DNA of 64,000 nt. It comes from Caldilineaceae bacterium. Its GTDB lineage: Bacteria > Chloroflexota > Anaerolineae > Caldilineales > Caldilineaceae. Below are positions 10,425 through 18,610 of this stretch, piece after piece. Position 1 is the stretch's first letter; every line of letters starts with the position of its first letter. The position numbers and the translations under genes are program-made. The stretch spans positions 1 through 64,000 of the forward strand of contig JAPKMW010000041.1 of the NCBI GenBank assembly GCA_026645575.1. Direction: 5' to 3'. The notes below the pieces were generated by a model. It was not told the origin of the DNA and searched no databases. It saw nothing but the letters and a program-made list of their open reading frames with translations.

Positions 10425-10616
10425 TTATTCCCAATTGATAATCCAAGCGCACAGACCTGCCAAAATAATCGTTGCTACAACCAACGCTGCCCATTGACCT
10501 GGCAGAAAGCCAACGTGGCGCGCACTAAAATAGAGAATAATCACCATGCCAACGGCCAGGATCAGCCAATTGGAGAGAACCGGGTAGTCATGCCAAAAGC
10601 GTTTCAAAGCATTCAT
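10425..10616 (-). CDS. Small two-helix membrane protein
   Basis: 63 residues with two predicted membrane helices (about 17-32 and 40-60), a basic-aromatic N-terminus and the C-terminus INWE. It ends only 12 bases before the dnaJ ATG on the same strand, so the two are probably co-transcribed. I do not recognise the family, and the link to DnaJ is positional only. Confidence 0.6.
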   Translation of the reverse strand: MNALKRFWHDYPVLSNWLILAVGMVIILYFSARHVGFLPGQWAALVVATIILAGLCAWIINWE

Positions 10617-10963
10617 AATTCTTGCTTGTCTAGGCTAGAACTGACACACTGATAAACTTCAATGAATCTTTGGAAACAATACGACAAAAGCATAGGTGTA
10701 GTTTCCGCACCCAGTCATCACCCACTTCTAGTCGCACCGATCTGATTTACAGAACATGGGCGATGGAAACCCATTGGCATCAAGTCGAAGAGTTCTCTGG
10801 AAAACCTAGAGACTTGCCTGTCACCCTGAAAGGGTCTCTAGCATATTGCGACCTATAGACCCGTTCAGGGTAGACTAGCCTTCCTACGTCTGGGCGTCTG
10901 GGAAAACCGTTCGCTTGATATGCATAGGTTGCAAACCGCACCTATCATTACCGAAACCTGTCG
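10617..10963. other. Gene-free stretch with hairpins
   Basis: No convincing gene. It holds a short hairpin around 10811-10842 (AGAGAC...GTCTCT) and two related inverted segments with the core ATAGGTG...CGCACC (near 10688-10712 and 10920-10946). They resemble the TAGGTGCGGTTTG hairpin at 16093-16164, so this is probably a diverged copy of the same repeat family. Confidence 0.5.
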
Positions 10964-11569
10964 CTAGGCGTCGCCACTGGCCTTGCTGATAACAACAGAC
11001 CATGCTTGATCCAACTGTGTATACAGTTCCGCTTCCGTTCCACTGTTGTCGATTACCCGATCCGCCCGTTTGACCTTTTCCGCCTGTGGCGATTGTGCCG
11101 CCATGCGACGACGTGCTTCAGCTTCACTCATGTTGCGTGTTTCACGCAGTCGCTGAATTTGGATTTCCGGGTTGCTGATCACGACCCACACTTCATCGCA
11201 CATAGTCACTAACTGACCGGCTTCCAATAATTTGATCGCTTCCAGAACAACGACATCGGCTTCCACTTTTGCTAATTCACGCCGGGCGAGATCAAAGACT
11301 GCCGGATGCACCAGCGCTTCCAATTGCACCAGCTTGGCCGGATCACTAAAGACCACTTGCCCTAGCTTTGGGCGATCGATAGCGCCGTCAGCTTGTAAGA
11401 TTGTGTCGCCAAAGGCCTCTACAATGGCCCAGTAGGTATGGGTGCCTTTTTGCATACTTTCATGCGCCAGCTTGTCGGCATCAAAGACATAGGCGCCTTT
11501 CTGCTGTAAGTAGCGCAGCACCGTACTTTTGCCGGTGGCGATATTGCCGGTTAAGCCAATAATATACAT
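10964..11569 (-). CDS. coaE: Dephospho-CoA kinase
   Basis: Catalyses the last step of coenzyme A synthesis, phosphorylating dephospho-CoA at the ribose 3'-OH. The 201-residue protein has the P-loop GLTGNIATGKS near the N-terminus, the family segment DADKLAHE, the VVLEAIKLLEAG segment, and the lid region RRMAAQ. Length and motifs match the family. It is first in the minus-strand housekeeping series, separated from the small membrane protein by about 350 non-coding bases. Confidence 0.95.
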   Translation of the reverse strand: MYIIGLTGNIATGKSTVLRYLQQKGAYVFDADKLAHESMQKGTHTYWAIVEAFGDTILQADGAIDRPKLGQVVFSDPAKLVQLEALVHPAVFDLARRELAKVEADVVVLEAIKLLEAGQLVTMCDEVWVVISNPEIQIQRLRETRNMSEAEARRRMAAQSPQAEKVKRADRVIDNSGTEAELYTQLDQAWSVVISKASGDA

Positions 11570-11874
11570 GGCAACTCTTTCAAGCTACATCAAAGCGCCA
11601 CTAGCTGAGCGGCGCATGATAACACAGCGGCCTAGTATACCACAAGCTACAAAGTTTGAAAAAGAAAGGGAAAAGGTTTTGCGTTTTGTCGATTGACCTG
11701 CTAAAAGTTGGACAGCGCTATGACAAGTATGTTATAGTAATGGCCCACAAACGTTTTACACCTAAAATCATTGCTCAACTACACGGCGCTGGAACTTAGG
11801 TTAGTGCTTAAGTAATAGGCCGAACAAACAAAGTAGAGCAAACTACTAAGTGAGCAAATTAAGGAGAATGATGT
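11570..11874. promoter_or_regulatory. Divergent upstream region of coaE and livK
   Basis: This AT-rich 305-bp space separates the divergent coaE and livK starts. A possible plus-strand promoter is TTGGAC (11708-11713) with TATAGT (11733-11738), but the 19-base spacer is long. The only strong signal is the livK ribosome binding site AAGGAG just before 11875. No operator-like repeat was recognised. Confidence 0.4.
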
Positions 11875-13158
11875 ATGCGAAGACTAACGATGTTGTGTAG
11901 CCTATTGGTGTTGGTCGCAATGGTGCTGGCTGCCTGTCCGGCGCCGGCTGCCCCTGCGCCAAGCGGTGAAGCTGCTGCCCCAGCCGAAGCTGCTGCCCCT
12001 GCCGAAGGTGGCTGCACTGACGAGTTGGGTTGTGTCGAAGTGGCGGCCGGCGCCCCGATTCGTCTGGCCTATATGCTGGTCGTTTCCGGTCCCGATGGTG
12101 CTTTGGGCCTCGATGCCCGCCGTGGCGCCGAACTGGCCGTAGCTGAAAACACCGATGTGTTGGGTCATGCGTTGGAATTGGTCGGTGAAGATTCCGGTTG
12201 TAACGCCGAAGGTGGTCAGGCGGCTGCCCAGAAGTTAGCCAGTGACCAGAGCGTCGTGGCCGTGGTCGGCACCAGTTGCTCCAGCGAAGCTCGCGCCGGT
12301 GCGCCGATTCTCTCCGATGCTGGCTTCACGATGGTTTCGCCCTCTGCCACCGCCCCGGATCTGACCGACCCGGCCAAGCATGTCCCTGGCTTCCTGCGCA
12401 CCGCCCACAATGACAAGGTGCAAGGTCAGGTTGCCGCACAATTCGTGGCGGAAGAACTGGGTCTCAAGACGGTTGCCACCATCCATGACGGCAGCCCCTA
12501 TGCTGAAGGGCTGGTCAATGCCTTCACCGAAAACTTCACTGGCATGGGTGGCACGATTAGCGCCGCCGAAGCGGTTGGCCCGACTGATACCGACATGCGC
12601 CCGGTGCTGACTAAGATCGCCGCTGGCAAGCCGGAAATGATCTACTATCCGATCTTCACCGCTTCCGGGGGGCTGGTCACCGTGCAGAGCGAGGAAATTG
12701 AAGGGCTTGGACCGGAAATCAAGACGATGGGTGCTGATGGTCTCTTCTCGCCTGACTTCTTGAAGGCGTCCGGCGCTTCGGCCTTGGGCATGTACCTCTC
12801 TAGCCCGGACTTCTCCACCTTTGGCACTGATTATTCGGAAAAGTTCTTGCCGGCCTATGAAGCCGCTTATGGTGAAAAGCCGACCAGCGCCTTCCATGCT
12901 CACGCCTATGACGCAGTCAACGTGATCGTCGCCGCCATCAATGCGGTTGGCGTAAAGAACGATGACGGCAGCCTGACCATTGGTCGCAAAGCGCTGCGCG
13001 ACGCGCTCTATGCCACCAAGGACTTCAAAGGCTTGACCGGCAACATCTCCTGTGGTGAAAATGGCGATTGCGCCGATCCTAAGATTGCCGTCTACGAAAT
13101 CACCCAGGAAAACCTGGATGCGGGTGAAGTGCCGACGGCGCGCATTTACCCCAAATAA
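11875..13158 (+). CDS. livK: Branched-chain amino-acid-type ABC transporter binding lipoprotein
   Basis: Extracytoplasmic solute-binding protein of 427 residues from the Leu/Ile/Val-binding (Peripla_BP_6) family. A lipoprotein signal ends in LAAC with the lipidated Cys at 21, followed by a low-complexity Ala/Pro/Glu linker. The mature part has the family opening IRLAYMLVVSGPDGALG and segments such as VVGTSCSSEA and a type I periplasmic-binding fold. The start has a clear AAGGAG. It heads the livKHMGF operon and is followed by an intrinsic terminator that could raise binding-protein levels over the permeases. The substrate may be amino acids or related compounds. Confidence 0.93.
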   Translation: MRRLTMLCSLLVLVAMVLAACPAPAAPAPSGEAAAPAEAAAPAEGGCTDELGCVEVAAGAPIRLAYMLVVSGPDGALGLDARRGAELAVAENTDVLGHALELVGEDSGCNAEGGQAAAQKLASDQSVVAVVGTSCSSEARAGAPILSDAGFTMVSPSATAPDLTDPAKHVPGFLRTAHNDKVQGQVAAQFVAEELGLKTVATIHDGSPYAEGLVNAFTENFTGMGGTISAAEAVGPTDTDMRPVLTKIAAGKPEMIYYPIFTASGGLVTVQSEEIEGLGPEIKTMGADGLFSPDFLKASGASALGMYLSSPDFSTFGTDYSEKFLPAYEAAYGEKPTSAFHAHAYDAVNVIVAAINAVGVKNDDGSLTIGRKALRDALYATKDFKGLTGNISCGENGDCADPKIAVYEITQENLDAGEVPTARIYPK

Positions 13159-13178
13159 GTTGATAGACCCTGCTTAGA

Positions 13179-13222
13179 CGAGGGGCGACCACCATCCACC
13201 GGTGCCGTCGCCCCTCGTTTTT
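13179..13222 (+). terminator. Intrinsic terminator after livK
   Basis: An 11-bp perfect stem (13179-13189 with 13207-13217) with a 17-base loop is followed by five T. It lies 20 bases past the livK stop. Partial termination here would separate livK abundance from livHMGF. Confidence 0.8.
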
Positions 13223-13240
13223 ACCCGCTGTTCTTCTCCA

Positions 13241-13353
13241 TACACAGATAGACAGGTAAATACGTAGACAGGTAGACAGGTGCAGTTGGACGAGGTTCTA
13301 GATTTATCACTATCACCTGTCTACCTGTGTATCTGTCTACCTGTCTACCTGTA
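13241..13353. repeat. Low-complexity inverted repeat (GTAGACAG units)
   Basis: The left arm has repeated AGACAGGT units (13241-13282), and the right arm repeated CCTGTCTA units (13314-13353). The arms pair in several registers. The same unit makes the repeat at 54237-54419, 41 kb away. It lies between livK and livH inside the operon. Confidence 0.8.
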
Positions 13354-13367
13354 TAACGAGTAAAATT

Positions 13368-14417
13368 ATGCGTAGACGAATTGATACAACAACCCTGATC
13401 ATGTGGTTGATCGGTATTTTGATTGTCGTGGGGGTAGGGTGGGGAAGCTATAATACAATTCAAGCCAACCCATACTCACGTGCAAACTGGATTGACTTTG
13501 TCATCTTCGGGCTAGCGCAGGGCTGCCTTTATGCCCTCATTGCTCTCGGCTACACGTTAGTCTATGGCATTTTGCGCATGATCAATTTTGCCCACGGCGA
13601 AGTCTTTATGGCTGGCGCCTTTACCGGCTACTTTGTCGCCCAGCCGCTTTTTGATAGCGGGTTTCTGACGGCTCAGCCGGTGATTGGCTTGTTGCTGGTG
13701 GCGCTGGTCTCGATGGCAACCTCAATTGTGGTGGCCTTCCTGTTAGAACGGATCTGCTACCGCCCGCTGCGCAATGCCCCGCGCCTGGTGCCGTTGATTA
13801 CGGCCATTGGCGCCTCTTTCTTCTTGCAATACACCTTTGCCGGTTTTTATGGCACAGGGGTCAAGACCTATCCTGATATTCCCAGTTTGACCGGCGAGTG
13901 GGAGATCTTTGGCATTGGCATTTTGAAAACCCAGGCTGTGGTGATTGTGGCGGCGGTGGTGTTGATGCTGATCCTCTGGCTCTTTGTGCAATACACCAAG
14001 ACCGGCAAGGCTATGCGTGCTGTCTCCGAAGACAAAGAGACGGCTTCGCTAATGGGGATCAATGTCGATGCCACGATTGTGCGCACCTTTATTCTGGGCG
14101 CGGCGATGGCTGGCGCAGCGGGAGTTCTTTATGCCCTGCTCAACAAGCAAGTCCAATTTTATATGGGCTTCCAACCGGGGCTAAAGGCCTTTACCTCGGC
14201 GGTGCTGGGCGGGATTGGCAACATTCCGGGGGCAATGTTGGGCGGCGTCTTTCTGGGCTTGTTTGAATCGGTCGGCCCTAGTCTTTTCCTGGAAGGACTG
14301 AAGATTCCGGCGCCCTACCAATTAAAAGACGCCATTGCCTTTACCATGTTGGTCTTGATCTTGATCTTCCGTCCCACCGGGATTTTGGGTGAACGCTTGT
14401 CTAAGAAGAAGGCGTGA
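13368..14417 (+). CDS. livH: Branched-chain amino-acid-type ABC permease LivH
   Basis: Inner-membrane permease of 349 residues. It has a short N-terminal extension with its own hydrophobic segment, then the LivH core (AQGCLYALIALGYTLVYGI, INFAHGEVFM) and the permease segment MRAVSEDKETASLMGI that contacts the ATPases. The C-terminus has VLGGIGNIPGAMLGG and FRPTGILGER, typical for the family. It precedes livM by five bases. Confidence 0.93.
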   Translation: MRRRIDTTTLIMWLIGILIVVGVGWGSYNTIQANPYSRANWIDFVIFGLAQGCLYALIALGYTLVYGILRMINFAHGEVFMAGAFTGYFVAQPLFDSGFLTAQPVIGLLLVALVSMATSIVVAFLLERICYRPLRNAPRLVPLITAIGASFFLQYTFAGFYGTGVKTYPDIPSLTGEWEIFGIGILKTQAVVIVAAVVLMLILWLFVQYTKTGKAMRAVSEDKETASLMGINVDATIVRTFILGAAMAGAAGVLYALLNKQVQFYMGFQPGLKAFTSAVLGGIGNIPGAMLGGVFLGLFESVGPSLFLEGLKIPAPYQLKDAIAFTMLVLILIFRPTGILGERLSKKKA

Positions 14418-14422
14418 TTTTT

Positions 14423-16081
14423 ATGAAAGAAAAGACTTGGTATAGTGATGCGTTGCAAAAGGGGTTGATCGGCGGTGGCGCGACCATTTGGCTGGCGCTG
14501 ATCGGCATGGTGATGCGCTTTTCGGAACGCGCTATCATTCAAAATGTTGTCGATTTGGGCCACATGTTGCTCCTGGCGATGGTCTTTGTATTGGCGTTTA
14601 CGGCGGCAAAGCGGGAATACCCCGCTCTGATTACCGTGCTGGCCGGTGCGGTGGCCGGCGCTGTCACCGCCTTGTTACTTGTCGGGTTGGTGTTGGTTGG
14701 CAGCGTCATTAACTTACGCACCATGTTTATCAATGCCTCGCCGGAACTCTATGAATTTCTCTCCTTTGGCAACTTGGCCCTCTTGCCAGCCATTGGCGCA
14801 GGGACGGGGGCAGTGGCGGCGCTCTTTCGCTTTTTGCCGACGCGCATCCGCACGGCGGTTCTCACCGGTTTTGCCATTACGGTGATTGTTGGTGTTTTGA
14901 GCGATCAGTTGTTGCTCATCTTCACCAACAATGGGCTAGCGAACTACTTCCGCTGGCTGTTGGCAACCAAAGGATTGACCATTATGGGCGCCGGCGTTGT
15001 TACACTGGTGGTTGCTGTAATCACGTATATCAACTTAATCCGTGGCGAGCGCCGGACAACTCAAATCGCACGTCCCGTTACCCGCAGTTGGGCCCAGTAC
15101 ACCGCCGCATTGGCTGCTTTAGCCGTTCTGCTCTATCTGCCACAATTCCTGGGCGCGTATCACAGTCAGGTGTTGAATCAGGTCGGGTTGTACATCCTGA
15201 TGGGGCTGGGGCTGAACATTGTGGTCGGTTTTGCCGGGATGCTTGATGTCGGCTATGTCGCCTTCTTAGCATTGGGTGCGTATACAATGGGTATCCTGAC
15301 TTCCCCCGAAGGTTTTCTGTCGCGCTCGCTTGGCGCTTGGAATTTTTGGGAAGCGGCGCCCATTGCCTTTGTCGTGGCGGTCATTGCTGGGATCTTATTG
15401 GGCATCCCGGTTCTTAAGATTCGCGGCGACTATCTGACCATCGTCACACTAGGCTTTGGTGAAATTATTCGCATTTTGGCCCTTTCGGACTGGCTGCGTC
15501 CCTATACCGGCGGCGCGCAGGGCATCGCCGCCATTCCGCCGATCGAAATTCCGGGCTTGTTCAGCATTAGCGGGCCGGAGAAGCAACAAAAGCTCTTCTA
15601 CCTGATTCTTTTCTGCTGCATTGTGGCGGCTTTTGTCGCCACTCGGCTGAAACGCTCACGCATGGGAAGGGCTTGGATGGCCGTGCGTGAGGACGAGGAT
15701 GTGGCCGAAGCGATGGGCATCAATTTGGTGCAGACCAAATTGCTCGCCTTTGCTTGTGGCGCCGCCTTTTCGGGTATCAGTGGCGCGATCTACGCTACCA
15801 ACCTGGGTTCGATCTACCCCCATAGCTTTGGTCTCTTGATTTCGATCAACATTGTGGCGTTGATCATCGTCGGTGGCATGGGCAACATCTGGGGCGTGAT
15901 CCTGGGTGCGTTGGTGCTGGTCGGCTTGCCCGAACTGCTGCGTGAATTTTCCGAATTCCGCCTGTTGGTCTATGGCGCTGTTCTCATCTTTATGATGTTG
16001 CAGCGTCCTGAAGGGTTATTGCCCGATCAACCGCAAGCGTTAGTTAAAGATGATAGCGGCGGTTTGCAACCCGCTGCCTAA
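14423..16081 (+). CDS. livM: Branched-chain amino-acid-type ABC permease LivM with long N-terminal membrane extension
   Basis: 552 residues from the ATG at 14423; a GTG at 14414 is also in frame. The LivM core begins near residue 225 (LGLNIVVGFAGMLDVGYVAF) and contains the ATPase-contact segment MAVREDEDVAEAMGIN and IVGGMGNIWGVILGA. The first 220 or so residues form an extra block of about six hydrophobic segments absent from most LivM proteins of roughly 320-420 residues. What the extra helices do is unknown. It forms the pore with LivH. Confidence 0.92.
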   Translation: MKEKTWYSDALQKGLIGGGATIWLALIGMVMRFSERAIIQNVVDLGHMLLLAMVFVLAFTAAKREYPALITVLAGAVAGAVTALLLVGLVLVGSVINLRTMFINASPELYEFLSFGNLALLPAIGAGTGAVAALFRFLPTRIRTAVLTGFAITVIVGVLSDQLLLIFTNNGLANYFRWLLATKGLTIMGAGVVTLVVAVITYINLIRGERRTTQIARPVTRSWAQYTAALAALAVLLYLPQFLGAYHSQVLNQVGLYILMGLGLNIVVGFAGMLDVGYVAFLALGAYTMGILTSPEGFLSRSLGAWNFWEAAPIAFVVAVIAGILLGIPVLKIRGDYLTIVTLGFGEIIRILALSDWLRPYTGGAQGIAAIPPIEIPGLFSISGPEKQQKLFYLILFCCIVAAFVATRLKRSRMGRAWMAVREDEDVAEAMGINLVQTKLLAFACGAAFSGISGAIYATNLGSIYPHSFGLLISINIVALIIVGGMGNIWGVILGALVLVGLPELLREFSEFRLLVYGAVLIFMMLQRPEGLLPDQPQALVKDDSGGLQPAA

Positions 16082-16092
16082 TAGGTATAACA

Positions 16093-16164
16093 ACTCGTAG
16101 GTGCGGTTTGTAACCGCACTGGCTCTGGGAATAAGAGCATTTACAACAAACTGCACCTACGAGT
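16093..16164. repeat. Inverted repeat (TAGGTGCGGTTTG family)
   Basis: Arms 16093-16113 and 16141-16164 pair with few mismatches around a loop of about 27 bases. It lies between livM and livG, inside the operon. A related motif occurs in 10617-10963. Confidence 0.75.
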
Positions 16165-16191
16165 GCTTTCCAAAAATTGAGTGAGAAAGCT

Positions 16192-17004
16192 ATGGGTATT
16201 CTTACAGCACGCAAAGTAACCAAACGCTTCGGCGGTCTGATTGCGGTCGATTCGGTTGATGTTGATATTCCGCAACGCGCCATTTTTAGTATTATTGGAC
16301 CGAATGGCGCCGGTAAAACGACCTTCTTTAACTGTATCACCGGCTTTTACACACCGGAAGAAGGGGATATTGTCTTTAATGGCGAGTCGATCACCGGGCT
16401 GGCGCCGGATGAGATTGCTAAACGGGGCGTCTCGCGCACCTATCAAAACATTCGTCTCTTTAGCACCTTGACGGCGGCGGAGAATGTGATGATCGGGCAG
16501 CACACCCATCTCAAAGCGGGGATTTGGGGCGCCATCTTCCGCACCCGAGCCCAGCGGGCCGAAGAAGCGCAAGCGCTCAAGCGCGCCGTTGAATTGCTCG
16601 ACTTTGTCGGCTTACGCGGCAAGGGCAACTGGGTGGCGCGCAACCTGGCCTATGGCGATCAGCGCCGCCTGGAAATCGCCCGCGCCTTAGCCAACAACCC
16701 GCGCATTCTTTTCCTCGACGAGCCGACCGCCGGCATGAACCCGCGCGAAACCGAAGAGTTGACCGTCTTTATCCATCGCCTGCGCGATGAGTTGGATATT
16801 ACGATTGTGTTGATCGAACACGACATGCGCGTTGTCATGGGCATCTCCGAATATGTAGCCGTGCTGGATCATGGCAGCAAGATTGCCGAGGGGGCGCCTG
16901 TTGAAATTCAGCGCAACCCCAAAGTGATCGAAGCCTACCTGGGCCGTGAAGGGGTGGAAGCCGCCGCCGCCGGTACGCGCCGTCGCGAAGCCAAAGTCGC
17001 ATAA
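16192..17004 (+). CDS. livG: Branched-chain amino-acid-type ABC ATPase LivG
   Basis: ATP-binding subunit of 270 residues. It has Walker A GPNGAGKTTF, the Q-loop region SRTYQNIRLF, a signature in the LivG form LAYGDQRRLEIARAL, Walker B ILFLDEPTAGMNP, and the H-loop LIEHDMRVVM. The start is the ATG at 16192; a TTG at 16177 is possible but less likely. A basic tail (TRRREAKVA) follows the usual LivG end. It pairs with LivF. Confidence 0.95.
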   Translation: MGILTARKVTKRFGGLIAVDSVDVDIPQRAIFSIIGPNGAGKTTFFNCITGFYTPEEGDIVFNGESITGLAPDEIAKRGVSRTYQNIRLFSTLTAAENVMIGQHTHLKAGIWGAIFRTRAQRAEEAQALKRAVELLDFVGLRGKGNWVARNLAYGDQRRLEIARALANNPRILFLDEPTAGMNPRETEELTVFIHRLRDELDITIVLIEHDMRVVMGISEYVAVLDHGSKIAEGAPVEIQRNPKVIEAYLGREGVEAAAAGTRRREAKVA

Positions 17005-17009
17005 ATGAA

Positions 17010-17080
17010 AATCTCCCTACTCTCTAAATTTACTAGGGATTAAGAGATTGGGGAGATTCGGAGATTCGCAGAGAAAAACG
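17010..17080. repeat. Low-complexity inverted repeat (GAGATT units)
   Basis: AATCTCC at 17010-17016 and following CTCT-rich bases face repeated GAGATT units at 17043-17080. The unit is the same as in the repeats at 21389-21473 and 44351-44437. It lies between livG and livF. Confidence 0.6.
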
Positions 17081-17088
17081 GTTCTCTT

Positions 17089-17799
17089 ATGTCACTACTT
17101 GAAGTCAATAACATCCATACTTATTACGGCAATATTCATGCCCTCAAGGGGATCTCGGTCACGGTCAATGAGGGGGAGATTGTCACTTTGATTGGCTCTA
17201 ACGGCGCCGGCAAAAGCACAACGTTGAAGACGATCAGCGGTTTGCTGCGACCTCGTCAGGGCGATATTCGCTTTCAAGGCAAACCCATTGCCGGCACACC
17301 CGCCCATACTGTCACCGGGCTGGGCTTGGTGCAGGTGCCGGAAGGACGGCGCGTCTTCTCCCAGATGACCGTGCAGGAGAACCTGGAAGTGGGCGCTTAC
17401 TTGCGCAATGACGCTACTGCGATTAAACAGGATATGGAGCGCATCTTTGCCCTCTTCCCCCGCTTGCGCGAACGACGTCGCCAGGTGGCTGGCACCCTCT
17501 CCGGCGGTGAACAGCAGATGCTGGCCATGGGCCGGGCGATGATGTCACAGCCCCGGCTCCTCCTGCTTGACGAGCCGTCGATGGGGTTGGCCCCCTTGTT
17601 GGTTGATACGATCTTTGAGACCATTGAAAACCTCAACAAAAATGGCGCCACTATCCTCGTCGTCGAACAGAACGCCCGCAAAGCGCTCCAGGTCGCCCAT
17701 CGCGGTTACGTCTTGCAGACCGGCACGATCACTATGAGTGGCAGCGCCAAAGAGTTGCTCGACGACCCGCGGGTGATTGAGGCGTATTTGGGCTTATAG
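17089..17799 (+). CDS. livF: Branched-chain amino-acid-type ABC ATPase LivF
   Basis: Second ATPase of the transporter, 236 residues. It has Walker A GSNGAGKSTTLK, the LivF segment VPEGRRVFSQMTV, signature LSGGEQQMLAMGRAM, Walker B LLLLDEPSMGLAP and H-loop VVEQNARKAL. Length and ending (VIEAYLGL) are typical. It is the last gene of the operon and is followed by a strong intrinsic terminator. Confidence 0.95.
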   Translation: MSLLEVNNIHTYYGNIHALKGISVTVNEGEIVTLIGSNGAGKSTTLKTISGLLRPRQGDIRFQGKPIAGTPAHTVTGLGLVQVPEGRRVFSQMTVQENLEVGAYLRNDATAIKQDMERIFALFPRLRERRRQVAGTLSGGEQQMLAMGRAMMSQPRLLLLDEPSMGLAPLLVDTIFETIENLNKNGATILVVEQNARKALQVAHRGYVLQTGTITMSGSAKELLDDPRVIEAYLGL

Positions 17800-17824
17800 C
17801 TGCGTTTTCTGGCACAGAGCAAAT

Positions 17825-17859
17825 AAAAAAGGGGACGACTATTTGTCGTCCCCTTTTTT
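17825..17859 (+). terminator. Intrinsic terminator of the liv operon
   Basis: A 15-bp perfect stem (17825-17839 with 17845-17859) has a five-base loop, an A-run on the left and a T-run on the right. Because of the A/T symmetry it could work in both directions. Confidence 0.92.
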
Positions 17860-17902
17860 ATGGTGCGTGTGGCCCAATATTAGGGGGGGACAATATGGCT
17901 GT

Positions 17903-17932
17903 TTGGTATCCATCCGTAGCTCATGCTATAAT
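17903..17932 (+). promoter_or_regulatory. Sigma70-type promoter of the PNPOx-like gene
   Basis: TTGGTA (17903-17908), an 18-base spacer and a perfect TATAAT (17927-17932) lie about 60 bases before the ATG at 17993, which also has the ribosome binding site AAAGGAG. Confidence 0.65.
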
Positions 17933-17992
17933 CCAATTATCTTCACGTAACCGATAACCCCACCCAACGCGACGACGATAAAGGAGTGATTC

Positions 17993-18481
17993 ATGACCAC
18001 AGAACGCAAGTATCCTGAGTGGATGGGCAAGATGCGCGGCTTGACGCCGGCGGAGATTGCCGAATTCTTGGCTGGCCCCATTGTGGCGCGCGTGGCGTCG
18101 ATTGACGAAGAGGGCATGCCTTACATCACCCCTGTCTGGCAGGAGTGGGATGGCGAAGCGCTGTGGATTGTGCCGCGTGAACGCGCGGTTTGGGTCAAGC
18201 AGATTGCGCAAAACCCCAACCTGGCTGTCTCCTGTGCGCTCGACACCAGCCCCTACACACGCGTCCTCATGCGCGGCCAAGCTGAAATCGTCGAAGGGCC
18301 GACCCCCATGACCGGCAAGTGCCTCGAAGTCGCCAACCGCATGGCCGTGCGTTACCTGGGCGAACGCGGCCCCGAATATCTTGTCCCCACCTATGATCGT
18401 CCCCGCTATCTGATCAAATTCACACCCAGCAAGATCGTCAGTTGGGAAGGTGTGGAGTGGCATGAGAAGTATACAAAATGA
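17993..18481 (+). CDS. Pyridoxamine 5'-phosphate oxidase-like flavin/F420-binding protein
   Basis: 162-residue split beta-barrel protein. The core PIVARVASIDEEGMPYITPVW, the strand ALWIVPRERAVWVKQI, and the segment VLMRGQAEIVEG match the PNPOx-like superfamily, whose members bind FMN, F420 or heme. The exact substrate cannot be read from the sequence. It appears as a single-gene unit between the liv terminator and the sugar ABC operon, with its own promoter. Confidence 0.85.
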   Translation: MTTERKYPEWMGKMRGLTPAEIAEFLAGPIVARVASIDEEGMPYITPVWQEWDGEALWIVPRERAVWVKQIAQNPNLAVSCALDTSPYTRVLMRGQAEIVEGPTPMTGKCLEVANRMAVRYLGERGPEYLVPTYDRPRYLIKFTPSKIVSWEGVEWHEKYTK

Positions 18482-18490
18482 TGCGTGGTA

Positions 18491-18610
18491 CGTGTTGCGT
18501 ATTGCGTGAACCGTTGATGCGATGGTTGGTTTTGAATTGAGCGCTTTTCTTACCTTTCATTCTTTTTTGACTTTATGACTTCTTCCACAGTTCACGCAAC
18601 ACGCAACACG
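18491..18610. repeat. Inverted repeat reaching into a coding region
   Basis: Arms 18491-18510 and 18591-18610 match at 19 of 20 positions, built of ACGCAACAC-type units. The right arm lies inside codons 6-12 of the permease gene that starts at 18575, so the N-terminus HATRNTQHA is encoded by repeat DNA. If that start is wrong, the gene begins further in. Confidence 0.7.

Noticed and set aside
10670..10858. 62-codon plus-strand frame
   Set aside because: It crosses hairpins, has no ribosome binding site and no recognisable composition.
12235..12903. 222-codon minus-strand frame in livK
   Set aside because: Antisense to a conserved binding protein; composition typical of a shadow frame.
13241..13353. 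CRISPR-like look of repeated AGACAGGT units
   Set aside because: Units are 8 bp, without spacers, and mirrored on the other arm; no cas gene is present.
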